The translations under genes and the position numbers were made by a program. The notes below the pieces were generated by a model, which did no database searches, had not been told where the DNA came from, and was given only the letters and a program-made list of their open reading frames with translations. Shown piece after piece: positions 7,563 through 15,516 of a DNA stretch of 17,158 bases (within the stretch, counting starts at the first letter, position 1; every line of letters begins with the position of its first letter). The stretch comes from an uncultured Collinsella sp. (lineage in GTDB: Bacteria > Actinomycetota > Coriobacteriia > Coriobacteriales > Coriobacteriaceae): NCBI GenBank assembly GCA_900552145.1, contig URYW01000034.1, positions 1 to 17,158 on the forward strand, read 5' to 3'.

Positions 7563-9072
7563 GGTAGTCCCTTCGTACACGCGGTCCCTGGTCGTCGGTA
7601 CGCAGACGCGCCGACGGGTCCGAGTTCAAATCGATTCGATTATATCCGCCGCCCGCGTTGCGAGGGCTGGGGCGCTGCGGACGACCTTGCGGAGCCATTC
7701 GCGGGCGTGGACGAGCTGCCGGCTCGGATGCAGAACCATCCAGAACGGTAAAGCCGCTACGCGAAGGTCGTTCACCGCGCACATGGGCTACGCCGGCGGT
7801 ACTCTCATCCATAACGGCAAAGCTCTCGCGGCGACGGTCGTACTCATCGCGACGGGCGCTCTCGTACGAAACGCGCAGGATCAGACCGGCGAGCATAAGC
7901 GACACAATAATCGACGAACCGCCGTAGCTAATAAACGGCAACGGTTTGCCCGTCATGGGAAACACGTTGAGGATGCCCAACGCGTTAATCAAAAACTGCA
8001 CCGCGAGAATGACCGCGGAGCCAGACGCCATAAGCGCGCCCCGACGATCGGTCGCCTGCTCGGCAATGCGAAACGCCGAATAGATCAGCATCGCAAACAC
8101 CAAGAAGAACAGCACGGTTCCGACAAAACCGACTTCCTCGCCAATGATGGCCAGGATGTAGTCATTGTGCGCCTCGGGCAGATACGAGTACTTCATGGTT
8201 GAGTTGCCGATGCCACGGCCGAACAGACCGCCCGAGGCAAAGGCCATGATGGCAAGCGTGGCCTGATAGCCGTCACCATACTCGTCGGCCCAAGGGTTCA
8301 AGGCAACCTGAATACGCACCATACGGTACGGCTCTGCAACAAGCGCAATCACGATCACGAGAATGCCGAAGATTAGCACGCCGATGATAAATCTGGGGTC
8401 GAGACCCGCAAACAACGCCATGCACATGAGGGTCAACAGGATGATCAGGACAGTACCGAAATCGGGCTGGATAAAGATCAGAAAGAGCGAAATGCCCAAG
8501 TAGATGCCCATCTTGCGAAGGAAATCGTTGATGTTGCCACCGGGCGAAAAGAAACGATCAAGCATGATGGCCGAATACGCAATGGCAAATGGCTTTAAAA
8601 ACTCGGAAGGCTGGAACTGAATACCGGCGATGTTGAGCCAGCGCGTGGCGCCACGGCTGCCGCTGCCCACCAAGAACACCAGAAGCAGTAGCCCCATCAT
8701 GCCGATGAGGAAGATCCTGAGCACGTCTTCCCCAAACCAACTGTCCGGCAAGATGCGCACGATGGCAACCATAGCCAGCACGCCAACTCCGGCAAACGCG
8801 GCTTGTCGAAACAGAAAAAACGTCGCCGAGCCATTCTCGTGCAGCGCCTCGACCGAAGACGCCGAGTACACCATCAGCAGGCCAAAGCACACCAAGGTAA
8901 ACAGGCAGGCCATGAATATCAAACGGGGGCGCATGATACGGGCGGGAACGCCGGCAATATAGCGTTCGCTAAACGTCTGCCCGCCGCGACCGGAACGCGG
9001 TGTGCTGCGCCGCGAGGAAGCACGGTCCGAGTCGGGCCTCCTCATACCTTGTCGGGGGCTCTCCTCTCTCAC
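7552..9072 (-). CDS. ftsW: SEDS-family septal peptidoglycan polymerase FtsW
   Basis: About 506 residues. FtsW polymerises glycan strands from lipid II at the septum together with its cognate class B PBP. The multi-pass core shows SEDS signatures: GSRGATRWLNI, FQPSEFLKPF, QPDFGTVLI, ILAIIGEEVGFVGT and NVFPMTGKPLPFISYGGSS. Both ends carry basic disordered extensions, about 45 residues before the first helix and about 105 after the last, rich in Arg, Pro and Gly. The start is uncertain. A GTG at 9072 has AGGGG 6 nt upstream and is preferred; a TTG at 9078 and an ATG at 9045 are alternatives. The murD stop is 9 nt upstream of the GTG. Position between murD and murG argues for FtsW rather than RodA. 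Confidence 0.95.
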   Translation of the reverse strand: MREESPRQGMRRPDSDRASSRRSTPRSGRGGQTFSERYIAGVPARIMRPRLIFMACLFTLVCFGLLMVYSASSVEALHENGSATFFLFRQAAFAGVGVLAMVAIVRILPDSWFGEDVLRIFLIGMMGLLLLVFLVGSGSRGATRWLNIAGIQFQPSEFLKPFAIAYSAIMLDRFFSPGGNINDFLRKMGIYLGISLFLIFIQPDFGTVLIILLTLMCMALFAGLDPRFIIGVLIFGILVIVIALVAEPYRMVRIQVALNPWADEYGDGYQATLAIMAFASGGLFGRGIGNSTMKYSYLPEAHNDYILAIIGEEVGFVGTVLFFLVFAMLIYSAFRIAEQATDRRGALMASGSAVILAVQFLINALGILNVFPMTGKPLPFISYGGSSIIVSLMLAGLILRVSYESARRDEYDRRRESFAVMDESTAGVAHVRGERPSRSGFTVLDGSASEPAARPRPRMAPQGRPQRPSPRNAGGGYNRIDLNSDPSARLRTDDQGPRVRRDYHDR

Positions 9073-9081
9073 CGGCAACCC

Positions 9082-10488
9082 CTATTCCATTTGCGATTTC
9101 GCCGCAGCGGCAAGCTGGGCCACATAGTCCTTAAACACGCGGCCGCGCTCCTCATAGCCCGAGAACTCATCGAACGAAGAGCAGGCAGGAGAAAGTAAGA
9201 TCACGTCGCCACGGCTCGACAGCGAACGGGCGACGTCCACGGCGTCGCGCAGGTCATCCGCCTGGGCGATATCCACATCGCCATCGACATCGGCCTCGTC
9301 CATAGCGGCAGTGAAGCGCTCGCGCGCATCGCCAAAGCAGACGACCGAGCGTACGTTATCCATAACAACGCGCGCGAAGTCCGTGAGCGGCGTGCCCTTA
9401 TCGTGGCCGCCGAGCAGCAAGATCACGTCGTCATCGGGAAATGCCGTCAGCGCCTTCTCGACCGCATCGGTGTTGGTCGCCTTGGAATCGTTGACGTAGC
9501 GCACGCCGTCAATCTCGCCACACGGCTCCACGCGGTGCTCGAGCGGCTGGAACGAAGCCAGACCGCGGCAGACACCATCGACATCGGCACCGACTGCCAG
9601 GGCAGCCGTGGCAGCGCACAGGGCATTGATAACATTGTGATGGCCCGAGATCTTGAGCTCGGATGTAGTGATGAGCGGGGTCTCGACGCCCTTCAGGCGC
9701 ACGATCATCTTGCCATCGCGTACAAATGCGGCATCCTCGCCCTCAGGCTCGTCAAAGGCAACCTTGCAGATGCGACGACCCGGCGTGTAGATGTACTCAT
9801 CGAACTCGTGAATGCCGGCGTCTTCGACGTCGACAACCGCCAGATCGTCATCGACCATATTGTCAAACAGTTTGATCTTGGCAAGCGCATAGTTCTTATG
9901 GCTCTTATGCCAGCCCAAGTGGTCGGGAGTGATGTTGAGCAGCACCGCCACGCGGGGGTGGAGCTCGGTGGTCGTAGCAATCTGATAGCTCGAGAGCTCA
10001 GCCACAAACCACTCGTTGTGGGCTCGGCCGTCAATCTCGTTGACCGGCGGCTCGCCGATGTTGCCGACAGCTACGCTGGCCTCACCGGCAGCCTTGAGCA
10101 GATAATCAGTCAACGACGTGGTGGTCGTCTTGCCGTTGGTACCCGTGATGGCAATCCAGTTATCGGGCGACAGGCGATAGGCAAACTCGGGCTCACCCAT
10201 AATCTGAGCGGCATGCTCGCGCCCGGCCTTAAAGAAGCCCGAGAACTCCGAGATGCCCGGGCACGTCACGCATACGTCATAGGCACCCTCGACCTGTTCG
10301 GTCCCATAGACAAACGACGCACCAGCAGCCTCGAGCGCACGCGTGGCGTCATTGGGCTCAGAGGTGCCGCCGCCATACACGGTAACGGCGCTTACGCGCT
10401 CGGGATGTGCCAGCGCCCAGCGGGCGACATCGAGACCGGATTTGCCCTGACCCAAAACGAGCAGGCTAAAGACATCAGCAAGAGGCAT
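9082..10488 (-). CDS. murD: UDP-N-acetylmuramoyl-L-alanine--D-glutamate ligase MurD
   Basis: A 468-residue ATP-dependent Mur ligase adding D-Glu to UDP-MurNAc-L-Ala. Visible: the N-terminal dinucleotide-like fold VLGQGKSGLDVA, the ATP loop GTNGKTTTT (116-124), ELSSYQ, NITPDHLGWH, the NDSKATN motif specific to MurD, LLGGHDKGTPL, and the C-terminal LSPACSSFDEF...RG.VF signature. The length is normal for the family. The ATG lies 9 nt after the mraY stop and its ribosome-binding site is weak, so coupling is likely. Its stop is within a few bases of the ftsW start. Confidence 0.97.
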   Translation of the reverse strand: MPLADVFSLLVLGQGKSGLDVARWALAHPERVSAVTVYGGGTSEPNDATRALEAAGASFVYGTEQVEGAYDVCVTCPGISEFSGFFKAGREHAAQIMGEPEFAYRLSPDNWIAITGTNGKTTTTSLTDYLLKAAGEASVAVGNIGEPPVNEIDGRAHNEWFVAELSSYQIATTTELHPRVAVLLNITPDHLGWHKSHKNYALAKIKLFDNMVDDDLAVVDVEDAGIHEFDEYIYTPGRRICKVAFDEPEGEDAAFVRDGKMIVRLKGVETPLITTSELKISGHHNVINALCAATAALAVGADVDGVCRGLASFQPLEHRVEPCGEIDGVRYVNDSKATNTDAVEKALTAFPDDDVILLLGGHDKGTPLTDFARVVMDNVRSVVCFGDARERFTAAMDEADVDGDVDIAQADDLRDAVDVARSLSSRGDVILLSPACSSFDEFSGYEERGRVFKDYVAQLAAAAKSQME

Positions 10489-10497
10489 GAAAGACCA

Positions 10498-11517
10498 CTA
10501 TCCCAACTGGAAGAACAAAGCAAGGCCAACGGCACCAAAGGCCGCAGCGATAATCCAAAAACGGATGACGACCTTGGTCTCGGCCCAGCCCTTCTTTTCG
10601 AAATGATGATGGATGGGCGCCATAAGGAAGACGCGCTTGTGCGTAAAGTGGAAGTAGACAACCTGAATCATGACCGACAGGGTCTCAACGATAAACAGGC
10701 CGCCGATGATGAGGGAGACGACCTCGGTGTTGGTCATGATGGACGTGCAGGCAAACGCGGCGCCCAGGGCAAGCGAGCCGGTATCGCCCATAAAGATGCT
10801 CGCCGGATAGCAGTTGAACCACAGAAAGCCCAAGCAGGCACCGGCACACGCGGTGCAGAAGATGGACAGGTTCACGTCTCCGTGCAAAAACGCCATGGCA
10901 GCCATGGCGAGCATGGCAATCATGGAGGTGCCGCCAGCAAGACCGTCAAGGCCATCAGTCAGGTTCACGGCATTAGAAAGACCGGCGATCATCAGCCAGC
11001 AAAAGACAATGTAGAGCCACGGGAACGAAAGGCCGCAGATAGTAGTCGAAAGAACACCGAGGTCAATCGTCAGGCCGCCGGGAAAACGAATCTCGGGGGC
11101 GACGCCGCACCAGTTAACGGCAAGTACCGTAAAGGTGACACAGATAATGGTTAGGCCGATCATCTTGGCATGGGGCGTCAGCCCGAGCGAGCGACCATGC
11201 GTAACGGAGGTCAGGTCGTCGATCAGGCCCAGCACGCCGGTCGCCAGCGTGGCGAGGAGCACGAGCACGAGCTCGGTGGTGAGCTTGCCCATCAGCAGGC
11301 AGGTCAGCGAGATCGCGACGAGGATGACAACGCCACCCATGGTGGGCGTTCCCTGCTTAACCAAATGACGCTTGGGGCCGTCGGCACGAACCTGCTGGCC
11401 GATACCCTCGACCTTGAGCAGCTTGATCCACCACGGCATGAGCAGCAGCGCAATGGCGGCGGCGATGCCAAGCCCCAAAAAAGCCTGATACGTTGGATAC
11501 GAGGGATTGCCGAACAT
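10498..11517 (-). CDS. mraY: Phospho-N-acetylmuramoyl-pentapeptide transferase MraY
   Basis: A 339-residue polytopic membrane enzyme that transfers phospho-MurNAc-pentapeptide to undecaprenyl phosphate, forming lipid I. Signatures: the cytoplasmic loop GTPTMGG (about 56-62), the aspartate pair in GLIDDLTSV (Asp100-Asp101), NAVNLTDGLDGLAGG (about 183-197), FMGDTGSLALG and the PIHHHFEKKGW loop. The lysine that usually follows in DDxxK is Ser104 here; the rest of the active site looks intact. The ATG lies 3 nt after the murF stop, with a GGAAGGTG ribosome-binding site inside the murF end. Confidence 0.97.
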   Translation of the reverse strand: MFGNPSYPTYQAFLGLGIAAAIALLLMPWWIKLLKVEGIGQQVRADGPKRHLVKQGTPTMGGVVILVAISLTCLLMGKLTTELVLVLLATLATGVLGLIDDLTSVTHGRSLGLTPHAKMIGLTIICVTFTVLAVNWCGVAPEIRFPGGLTIDLGVLSTTICGLSFPWLYIVFCWLMIAGLSNAVNLTDGLDGLAGGTSMIAMLAMAAMAFLHGDVNLSIFCTACAGACLGFLWFNCYPASIFMGDTGSLALGAAFACTSIMTNTEVVSLIIGGLFIVETLSVMIQVVYFHFTHKRVFLMAPIHHHFEKKGWAETKVVIRFWIIAAAFGAVGLALFFQLG

Positions 11518-11520
11518 GGG

Positions 11521-12945
11521 CTAGCACACACCTTCCACAAAGCGGTCGAGCTCAACAAAGCGGGAACCCTTGACCAGTACAACATCATGTTTTTCAAGCG
11601 CGCCGCCCATGCGGTCGAGCACCTGCTGATAATCGGAGAACACCTGGATGCGGTCCTCGTCCATACCCATCATGCGCGCGGCATCGGCCATAAGCTGGGC
11701 CAGCTCACCACCCACGCACGCCAGCATGTCGAGCTTCTTGGCGGCGGCATAGGCGCCCACGAGCTCATGCATGCGAGGAGCCTCATCGCCCATCTCGCCC
11801 ATCTCGCCCAGGATCGCCATGCGAGACCCCGTGCACGAAAGCGAGCACAGTAGATCGAGGCCAGCAGCCATGGATTCGGCGCTGGCGTTATAGGAATCGT
11901 CGATGACGCGGGCACCGCTCTTGGCGCGCTTGATCTCCTGGCGATGACCGGTAATCGTGAGGCCCCTAAAGGCAGCATCGATCTGCTCGGGCGTCACGCC
12001 CAGGCGATAGGCAACCGCGGCGGCCTTAACGGCATTTGGGACGGACTGCACGCCGGGGATGGCAAGCATGGTATCGATTGTCTCGCCCTGACCAAAATCG
12101 AGCGTAAAGACCGGACGGCCCTCGTCATCAACTCGAACGTCGCGGGCACGGACCTCATCATCGTCCGAGACGCCGGCCAGCATCACGTCGATACCAGCAG
12201 GCTGGGCGAACGTATCGCGAATGAACGGCGTAAAGTCGTCCTCGCCGCCCAAAACCAGCAGCGGCAAGAAGTCGCCGGCGGCGCACATACCCTGGACAAT
12301 CTCGGCCTTAGCGCGGGCGATGTTCTCGCGGCTACCCAAAATGCCGATATGAGAGGTACCAATCTTGCTCACGATGGCAAGGTTGGGATTGGCGGACTGG
12401 GACAGGCGCTCGATCTCGTGGAAATGGTTCATGCCCATCTCGAGCACCAGGACCTCGGTATCGGCCGGAGCGGAAAGCACCGTGAGCGGCATGCCGATCA
12501 GGTTATTGAAATTGCCCTTGGTGGCCCAGACACGATAGCGCTTGGCGAGCACGGCGGCGAGCACGTCCTTGGTCGTCGTCTTGCCGATAGAACCGGTAAT
12601 ACCAACGACCAGGCAGCCAAGCTCCAGACGGTACGTGTGCGCCAAACGCAGCAGAAACTCCTCGGGATCATCGGTCAGCAAGATGGCACAGCCCTTGTCC
12701 TGCGCCAGCGAGACCAGCTCGGCCTCGGGCTCACGCGTCATCACGACGGCGCCGGCGCCCGACTGGACGGCACGGGAAGCAAAATCATTGCCGTCGACGT
12801 TTTCACCGGGAAAGGCGACGAAAATCGTCCCTTCCTCGACCTGGCGCGAGTCGATAACGCACCCGCGGCATACCCGATCGGCTTCTCCCGTCACGGTTCG
12901 GGCCCCTGTTGCGGCCGCGAGGTTGTTGACGGCGATCTCTATCAT
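11521..12945 (-). CDS. murF: UDP-N-acetylmuramoyl-tripeptide--D-alanyl-D-alanine ligase MurF
   Basis: A 474-residue ATP-dependent Mur ligase that adds D-Ala-D-Ala to the tripeptide precursor in the cytoplasm. The N-terminal substrate domain has VIDSRQVEEGTIFVA. The ATP loop is GSIGKTTTK (118-126). Further markers are NNLIGMPLTVL, EMGMNHFHEI, DDSYNASAESM (MurF-type) and KGSRFVELDRFVE at the C-terminus. The start has AGGGGAG 5 nt upstream. murE, the previous enzyme of the pathway, would normally lie immediately upstream. Only a 127-nt gap separates murF from ftsI here, so the tripeptide must come from a murE encoded elsewhere. Confidence 0.97.
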   Translation of the reverse strand: MIEIAVNNLAAATGARTVTGEADRVCRGCVIDSRQVEEGTIFVAFPGENVDGNDFASRAVQSGAGAVVMTREPEAELVSLAQDKGCAILLTDDPEEFLLRLAHTYRLELGCLVVGITGSIGKTTTKDVLAAVLAKRYRVWATKGNFNNLIGMPLTVLSAPADTEVLVLEMGMNHFHEIERLSQSANPNLAIVSKIGTSHIGILGSRENIARAKAEIVQGMCAAGDFLPLLVLGGEDDFTPFIRDTFAQPAGIDVMLAGVSDDDEVRARDVRVDDEGRPVFTLDFGQGETIDTMLAIPGVQSVPNAVKAAAVAYRLGVTPEQIDAAFRGLTITGHRQEIKRAKSGARVIDDSYNASAESMAAGLDLLCSLSCTGSRMAILGEMGEMGDEAPRMHELVGAYAAAKKLDMLACVGGELAQLMADAARMMGMDEDRIQVFSDYQQVLDRMGGALEKHDVVLVKGSRFVELDRFVEGVC

Positions 12946-13072
12946 TGCAGCTCCCCTGTAAACCTAATAATGCTATCGGCGTATTGTATCCCAGCGCCGC
13001 GCATGCGTGGTGCAGGGCATGTGAACACCCCTCATATGGGACAACAAACCACGCCCCAAAGATTGTAACCCC
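12946..13072 (-). promoter_or_regulatory. ftsI-murF intergenic region, possible internal promoter
   Basis: 127 nt lacking any gene at the place where murE usually lies. On the minus strand a TACAAT at 12988-12983 could be a -10 element, but the -35 position (ACCACG) is poor. AGGGGAG at 12951-12957 is the murF ribosome-binding site. A loose inverted motif TGGG-N14-CCCA (13037-13058) resembles the palindromes upstream of mraZ. No intrinsic terminator is visible. Confidence 0.3.
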
Positions 13073-14938
13073 CTACTTCGTGTGCGGGATACCCAGCACG
13101 TCGAGCGCGTTGGCCATAATGGACTGGAACGGCACCGCAGCGGCATCTGAGCCGCTCGGCGTTCCGTCGAGCGTGATATAGCACAGCACCTTGGGCGATT
13201 GTGCCGGCGCAAAGCCCATAAAGGACGACATGTAGTTCTCCTTGAGGTAGCCGCCGTTCTCGTCGGCTCGTTCGGCCGTACCGGTCTTACCCGCCACGTC
13301 ATAGCCGTCAACCGCGCCGCCAACGCCCGTTCCCTCGGACACGACCGTCTGCATGCACGATGTCACCTGGGATGCGGCGTCCTCAGAAATCGCGCGCTCG
13401 CCTTCGCCCCAGTCCTTCTCGTCGCCTTTGCTGGACTTATAGAAGTGCGGGGTCATCATCACGCCGCCGTTGGCGATGCCGCCCACGGCACGTGCGATCT
13501 CAATCGGCGAGACTGACAGCGCCTGTCCAAAGCTCATCGATCCCAGCGTGGCGCCGTCATACTGGTCACGCTCCTTGACGATGCCCAGGCTCTCGCCCGG
13601 AAAATCGACACCGGAGCTGTGACCTATGCCCCACTTGTCCACATAGGCGGCAAAGTCGTCCGCACCGATCTTGCGCCCCACCAGGACAAAGCCCACGTTG
13701 GACGAACGGCGCATCATCTCGCGCACATCCATGGTCATGGCATAGTCGCGCTTGTCGGCATCGGTGACGGTATCGTCACCCACCTTGATGCTCGCCGGCA
13801 CCTCAAACGACGTACTCGATCGCACGACGCCCAAGTCGAAGCCGGCGCCCGCCACGAGCGTCTTAAAGACCGAGCCGGGCTCGTAGGCGTCGGTGACCAG
13901 GCGCAAGTTCATATCCTCGGTCTTGGCGTTTTCCAGATCGGTCTGGTCGTAAGTCGGATACGAGCAGGCTGCCAAGATCTCGCCTGTCGTAGGATCGGTG
14001 ACCAGCGCCGAGCCGTTCTTGGCCTTAGTCTTCTCAACTGCCTCTGCCAGGGCATCCTCGGCCGCACGCTGGATATTGACGTCGAGCGTCGTCACGATAT
14101 CAACGCCGTCGACCGCAGCCACCTTTTTATAGGCACCGCCCGCGATATAGCTGCCGTCCCTCGCGCGCTCGCGCACAAGAGAACCGTTCGTACCGGTCAG
14201 AAGCTTGTTGTATTGCTTCTCGAGACCCGTCAAGCCGTCGTTGTCTACATTCACTACACCCAGCACCTGCGATGCCAGATTGCCGTATGGATATACGCGC
14301 TTCATGGCCTGCTCAAAAAGCACGCCGGGCAGGTTCTTCTTCTCCAGCGCCGCAGCATCGTCTTCGTCCACCTGGCGCTTGATATACACCCAGGTGCCAT
14401 CGGACTCGACGAGCTTGCGGCAGGTCTTTTTATCGATCCCAGTTGCCTTGACCAGCGCCGACACCGTCTTGTCAACATCCTCGACAAGCTGCGGGTTCAC
14501 GGCGATGTTGCGACATTCGACCGACGACGCTAGCACGTTACCGTTGCGGTCGTAGATGGTGCCGCGTTTGGCATAGAGGGTCTGCGCAAGCAGGCGGCGC
14601 GCATCGGCACGCTCGCGCAGTTTATCGGCTTCGACAATTTGATAGTCGGCAAGGCGAAAGACGCCCAAGCCCAAGCCAAGCCCGATGAAGCCCATGACGG
14701 CTTTGCGGCGAGGCAGAGGCGCGCCTGTGAGCCATTCGGTCGACGAACTCTTGCGCGACCTGGTGTTATGCACTTGAGGGCCGCCCGAGCCGCGAAGTCG
14801 CGACGCCGGGTCGTTGCCACGGGACTGCCCGGCGTTGTAAAATTGCCGACCCGTTCCTTGATAACCAGAACGTCCCCGCGACGAGGGACGTCCAGAACCG
14901 CGGCCCCCATCGGAACCGCGGCGATAGTCATTTGTCAT
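13073..14938 (-). CDS. ftsI: Class B penicillin-binding protein, septal transpeptidase FtsI/PBP3
   Basis: A 621-residue class B PBP that crosslinks septal peptidoglycan as partner of FtsW. Residues 1 to about 78 are a basic, Gly/Ser/Arg-rich cytoplasmic tail. One transmembrane helix follows (about 80-95). The PBP dimerisation domain includes AKRGTIYDRNGNVLA. In the transpeptidase domain the catalytic serine is Ser356 in SVFK (356-359), the second motif is SSN (412-414) and the third is KTG (551-553). No PASTA repeat is present. The call as FtsI rather than another class B PBP rests on its place between the ftsL-like gene and murF. Start ATG 17 nt after the ftsL stop, with no strong ribosome-binding site. 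Confidence 0.95.
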   Translation of the reverse strand: MTNDYRRGSDGGRGSGRPSSRGRSGYQGTGRQFYNAGQSRGNDPASRLRGSGGPQVHNTRSRKSSSTEWLTGAPLPRRKAVMGFIGLGLGLGVFRLADYQIVEADKLRERADARRLLAQTLYAKRGTIYDRNGNVLASSVECRNIAVNPQLVEDVDKTVSALVKATGIDKKTCRKLVESDGTWVYIKRQVDEDDAAALEKKNLPGVLFEQAMKRVYPYGNLASQVLGVVNVDNDGLTGLEKQYNKLLTGTNGSLVRERARDGSYIAGGAYKKVAAVDGVDIVTTLDVNIQRAAEDALAEAVEKTKAKNGSALVTDPTTGEILAACSYPTYDQTDLENAKTEDMNLRLVTDAYEPGSVFKTLVAGAGFDLGVVRSSTSFEVPASIKVGDDTVTDADKRDYAMTMDVREMMRRSSNVGFVLVGRKIGADDFAAYVDKWGIGHSSGVDFPGESLGIVKERDQYDGATLGSMSFGQALSVSPIEIARAVGGIANGGVMMTPHFYKSSKGDEKDWGEGERAISEDAASQVTSCMQTVVSEGTGVGGAVDGYDVAGKTGTAERADENGGYLKENYMSSFMGFAPAQSPKVLCYITLDGTPSGSDAAAVPFQSIMANALDVLGIPHTK

Positions 14939-14955
14939 ACTCAGCTACCGTCTTG

Positions 14956-15426
14956 CTACTGAGCGGTCGCGGTCGCGTTGGCGCCCGCGGCTGCATCCTG
15001 CGAAAAGTCAAGTGTAACGCTCTCGCTGGGCTCCACCATGCCATAAGCGCCCGCAAGGTCGCGAATGCGCGTGTCGGCGCCATAGACCGAATGCATGACC
15101 TCCAGGTCGGAGCTCTCATCGGTCGCCTTTTCGAGCGTGCTGGTAAGCTCGGCGTTGCTGTTGAGCACCTGGGCCGTAACGCCGGCGAGCGCCACGCGGG
15201 CGACGCCGATCGTCATGAAGATGGCCGCAATGATGCAAAACGTTTTAAGAACGCTCATGAAAACCGGGCTTACCGCCTGGTTTGCCTGACGGCCCGCGCC
15301 CGTGTAGACATCAAAGCGCGGCGCGCGCTGCTCACGGGGAGCAACGGGGGCCTGCGGCGTCTCACGATAGGCGGGCATGGCGTTCATATCATAGGCGAGT
15401 GCTGCGCTTGAAGTGTTGTAGCCCAT
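14956..15426 (-). CDS. ftsL: FtsL-like septum formation initiator protein
   Basis: A 156-residue bitopic protein. A Pro/Arg/Ala-rich cytoplasmic N-terminus (1 to about 53) is followed by one transmembrane helix (about 55-77, from VFMSVLKTFCIIAAIFMTIG). A short periplasmic coiled-coil-like stretch (about 80-110) then leads to RIRDLAGAYGMVEPSE, resembling the basic-residue/Ala-x-x-x-Gly-Met/Leu-x-x-Pro ending of FtsL and DivIC proteins. The C-terminus is an Ala/Asn/Thr-rich tail. Sequence similarity alone would be weak; the topology plus position between rsmH and ftsI makes FtsL the best call. FtsL joins FtsQ and DivIC/FtsB to activate FtsWI. GGGAGG lies 9 nt before the ATG. The 90-nt gap to rsmH shows no clear promoter. 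Confidence 0.8.
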   Translation of the reverse strand: MGYNTSSAALAYDMNAMPAYRETPQAPVAPREQRAPRFDVYTGAGRQANQAVSPVFMSVLKTFCIIAAIFMTIGVARVALAGVTAQVLNSNAELTSTLEKATDESSDLEVMHSVYGADTRIRDLAGAYGMVEPSESVTLDFSQDAAAGANATATAQ

Positions 15427-15516
15427 GATATGCCGCCTCCCATCCCGAGTACGTTGGTAGTGTGTTTAAGCTTCGTTTATGGTGCGAGCGGGAGGTCCAA
15501 TATCGCGCGGTCGCGT

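Noticed and set aside
9403..11154. A 583-codon open frame on the plus strand opposite murD and mraY
   Set aside because: It spans two recognised conserved genes and their junction, has no recognisable domain and is extremely rich in Asp/Gly/His/Arg. It is a shadow frame.
11944..13068. Plus-strand open frame opposite murF running into the ftsI-murF gap
   Set aside because: It is antisense to murF with no family resemblance. It does not encode the missing murE.
15427..15516. A promoter in the rsmH-ftsL gap (TTGGAC and CATAAA seen)
   Set aside because: The two hexamers are only about 13 nt apart, too close for a sigma-70-type promoter.
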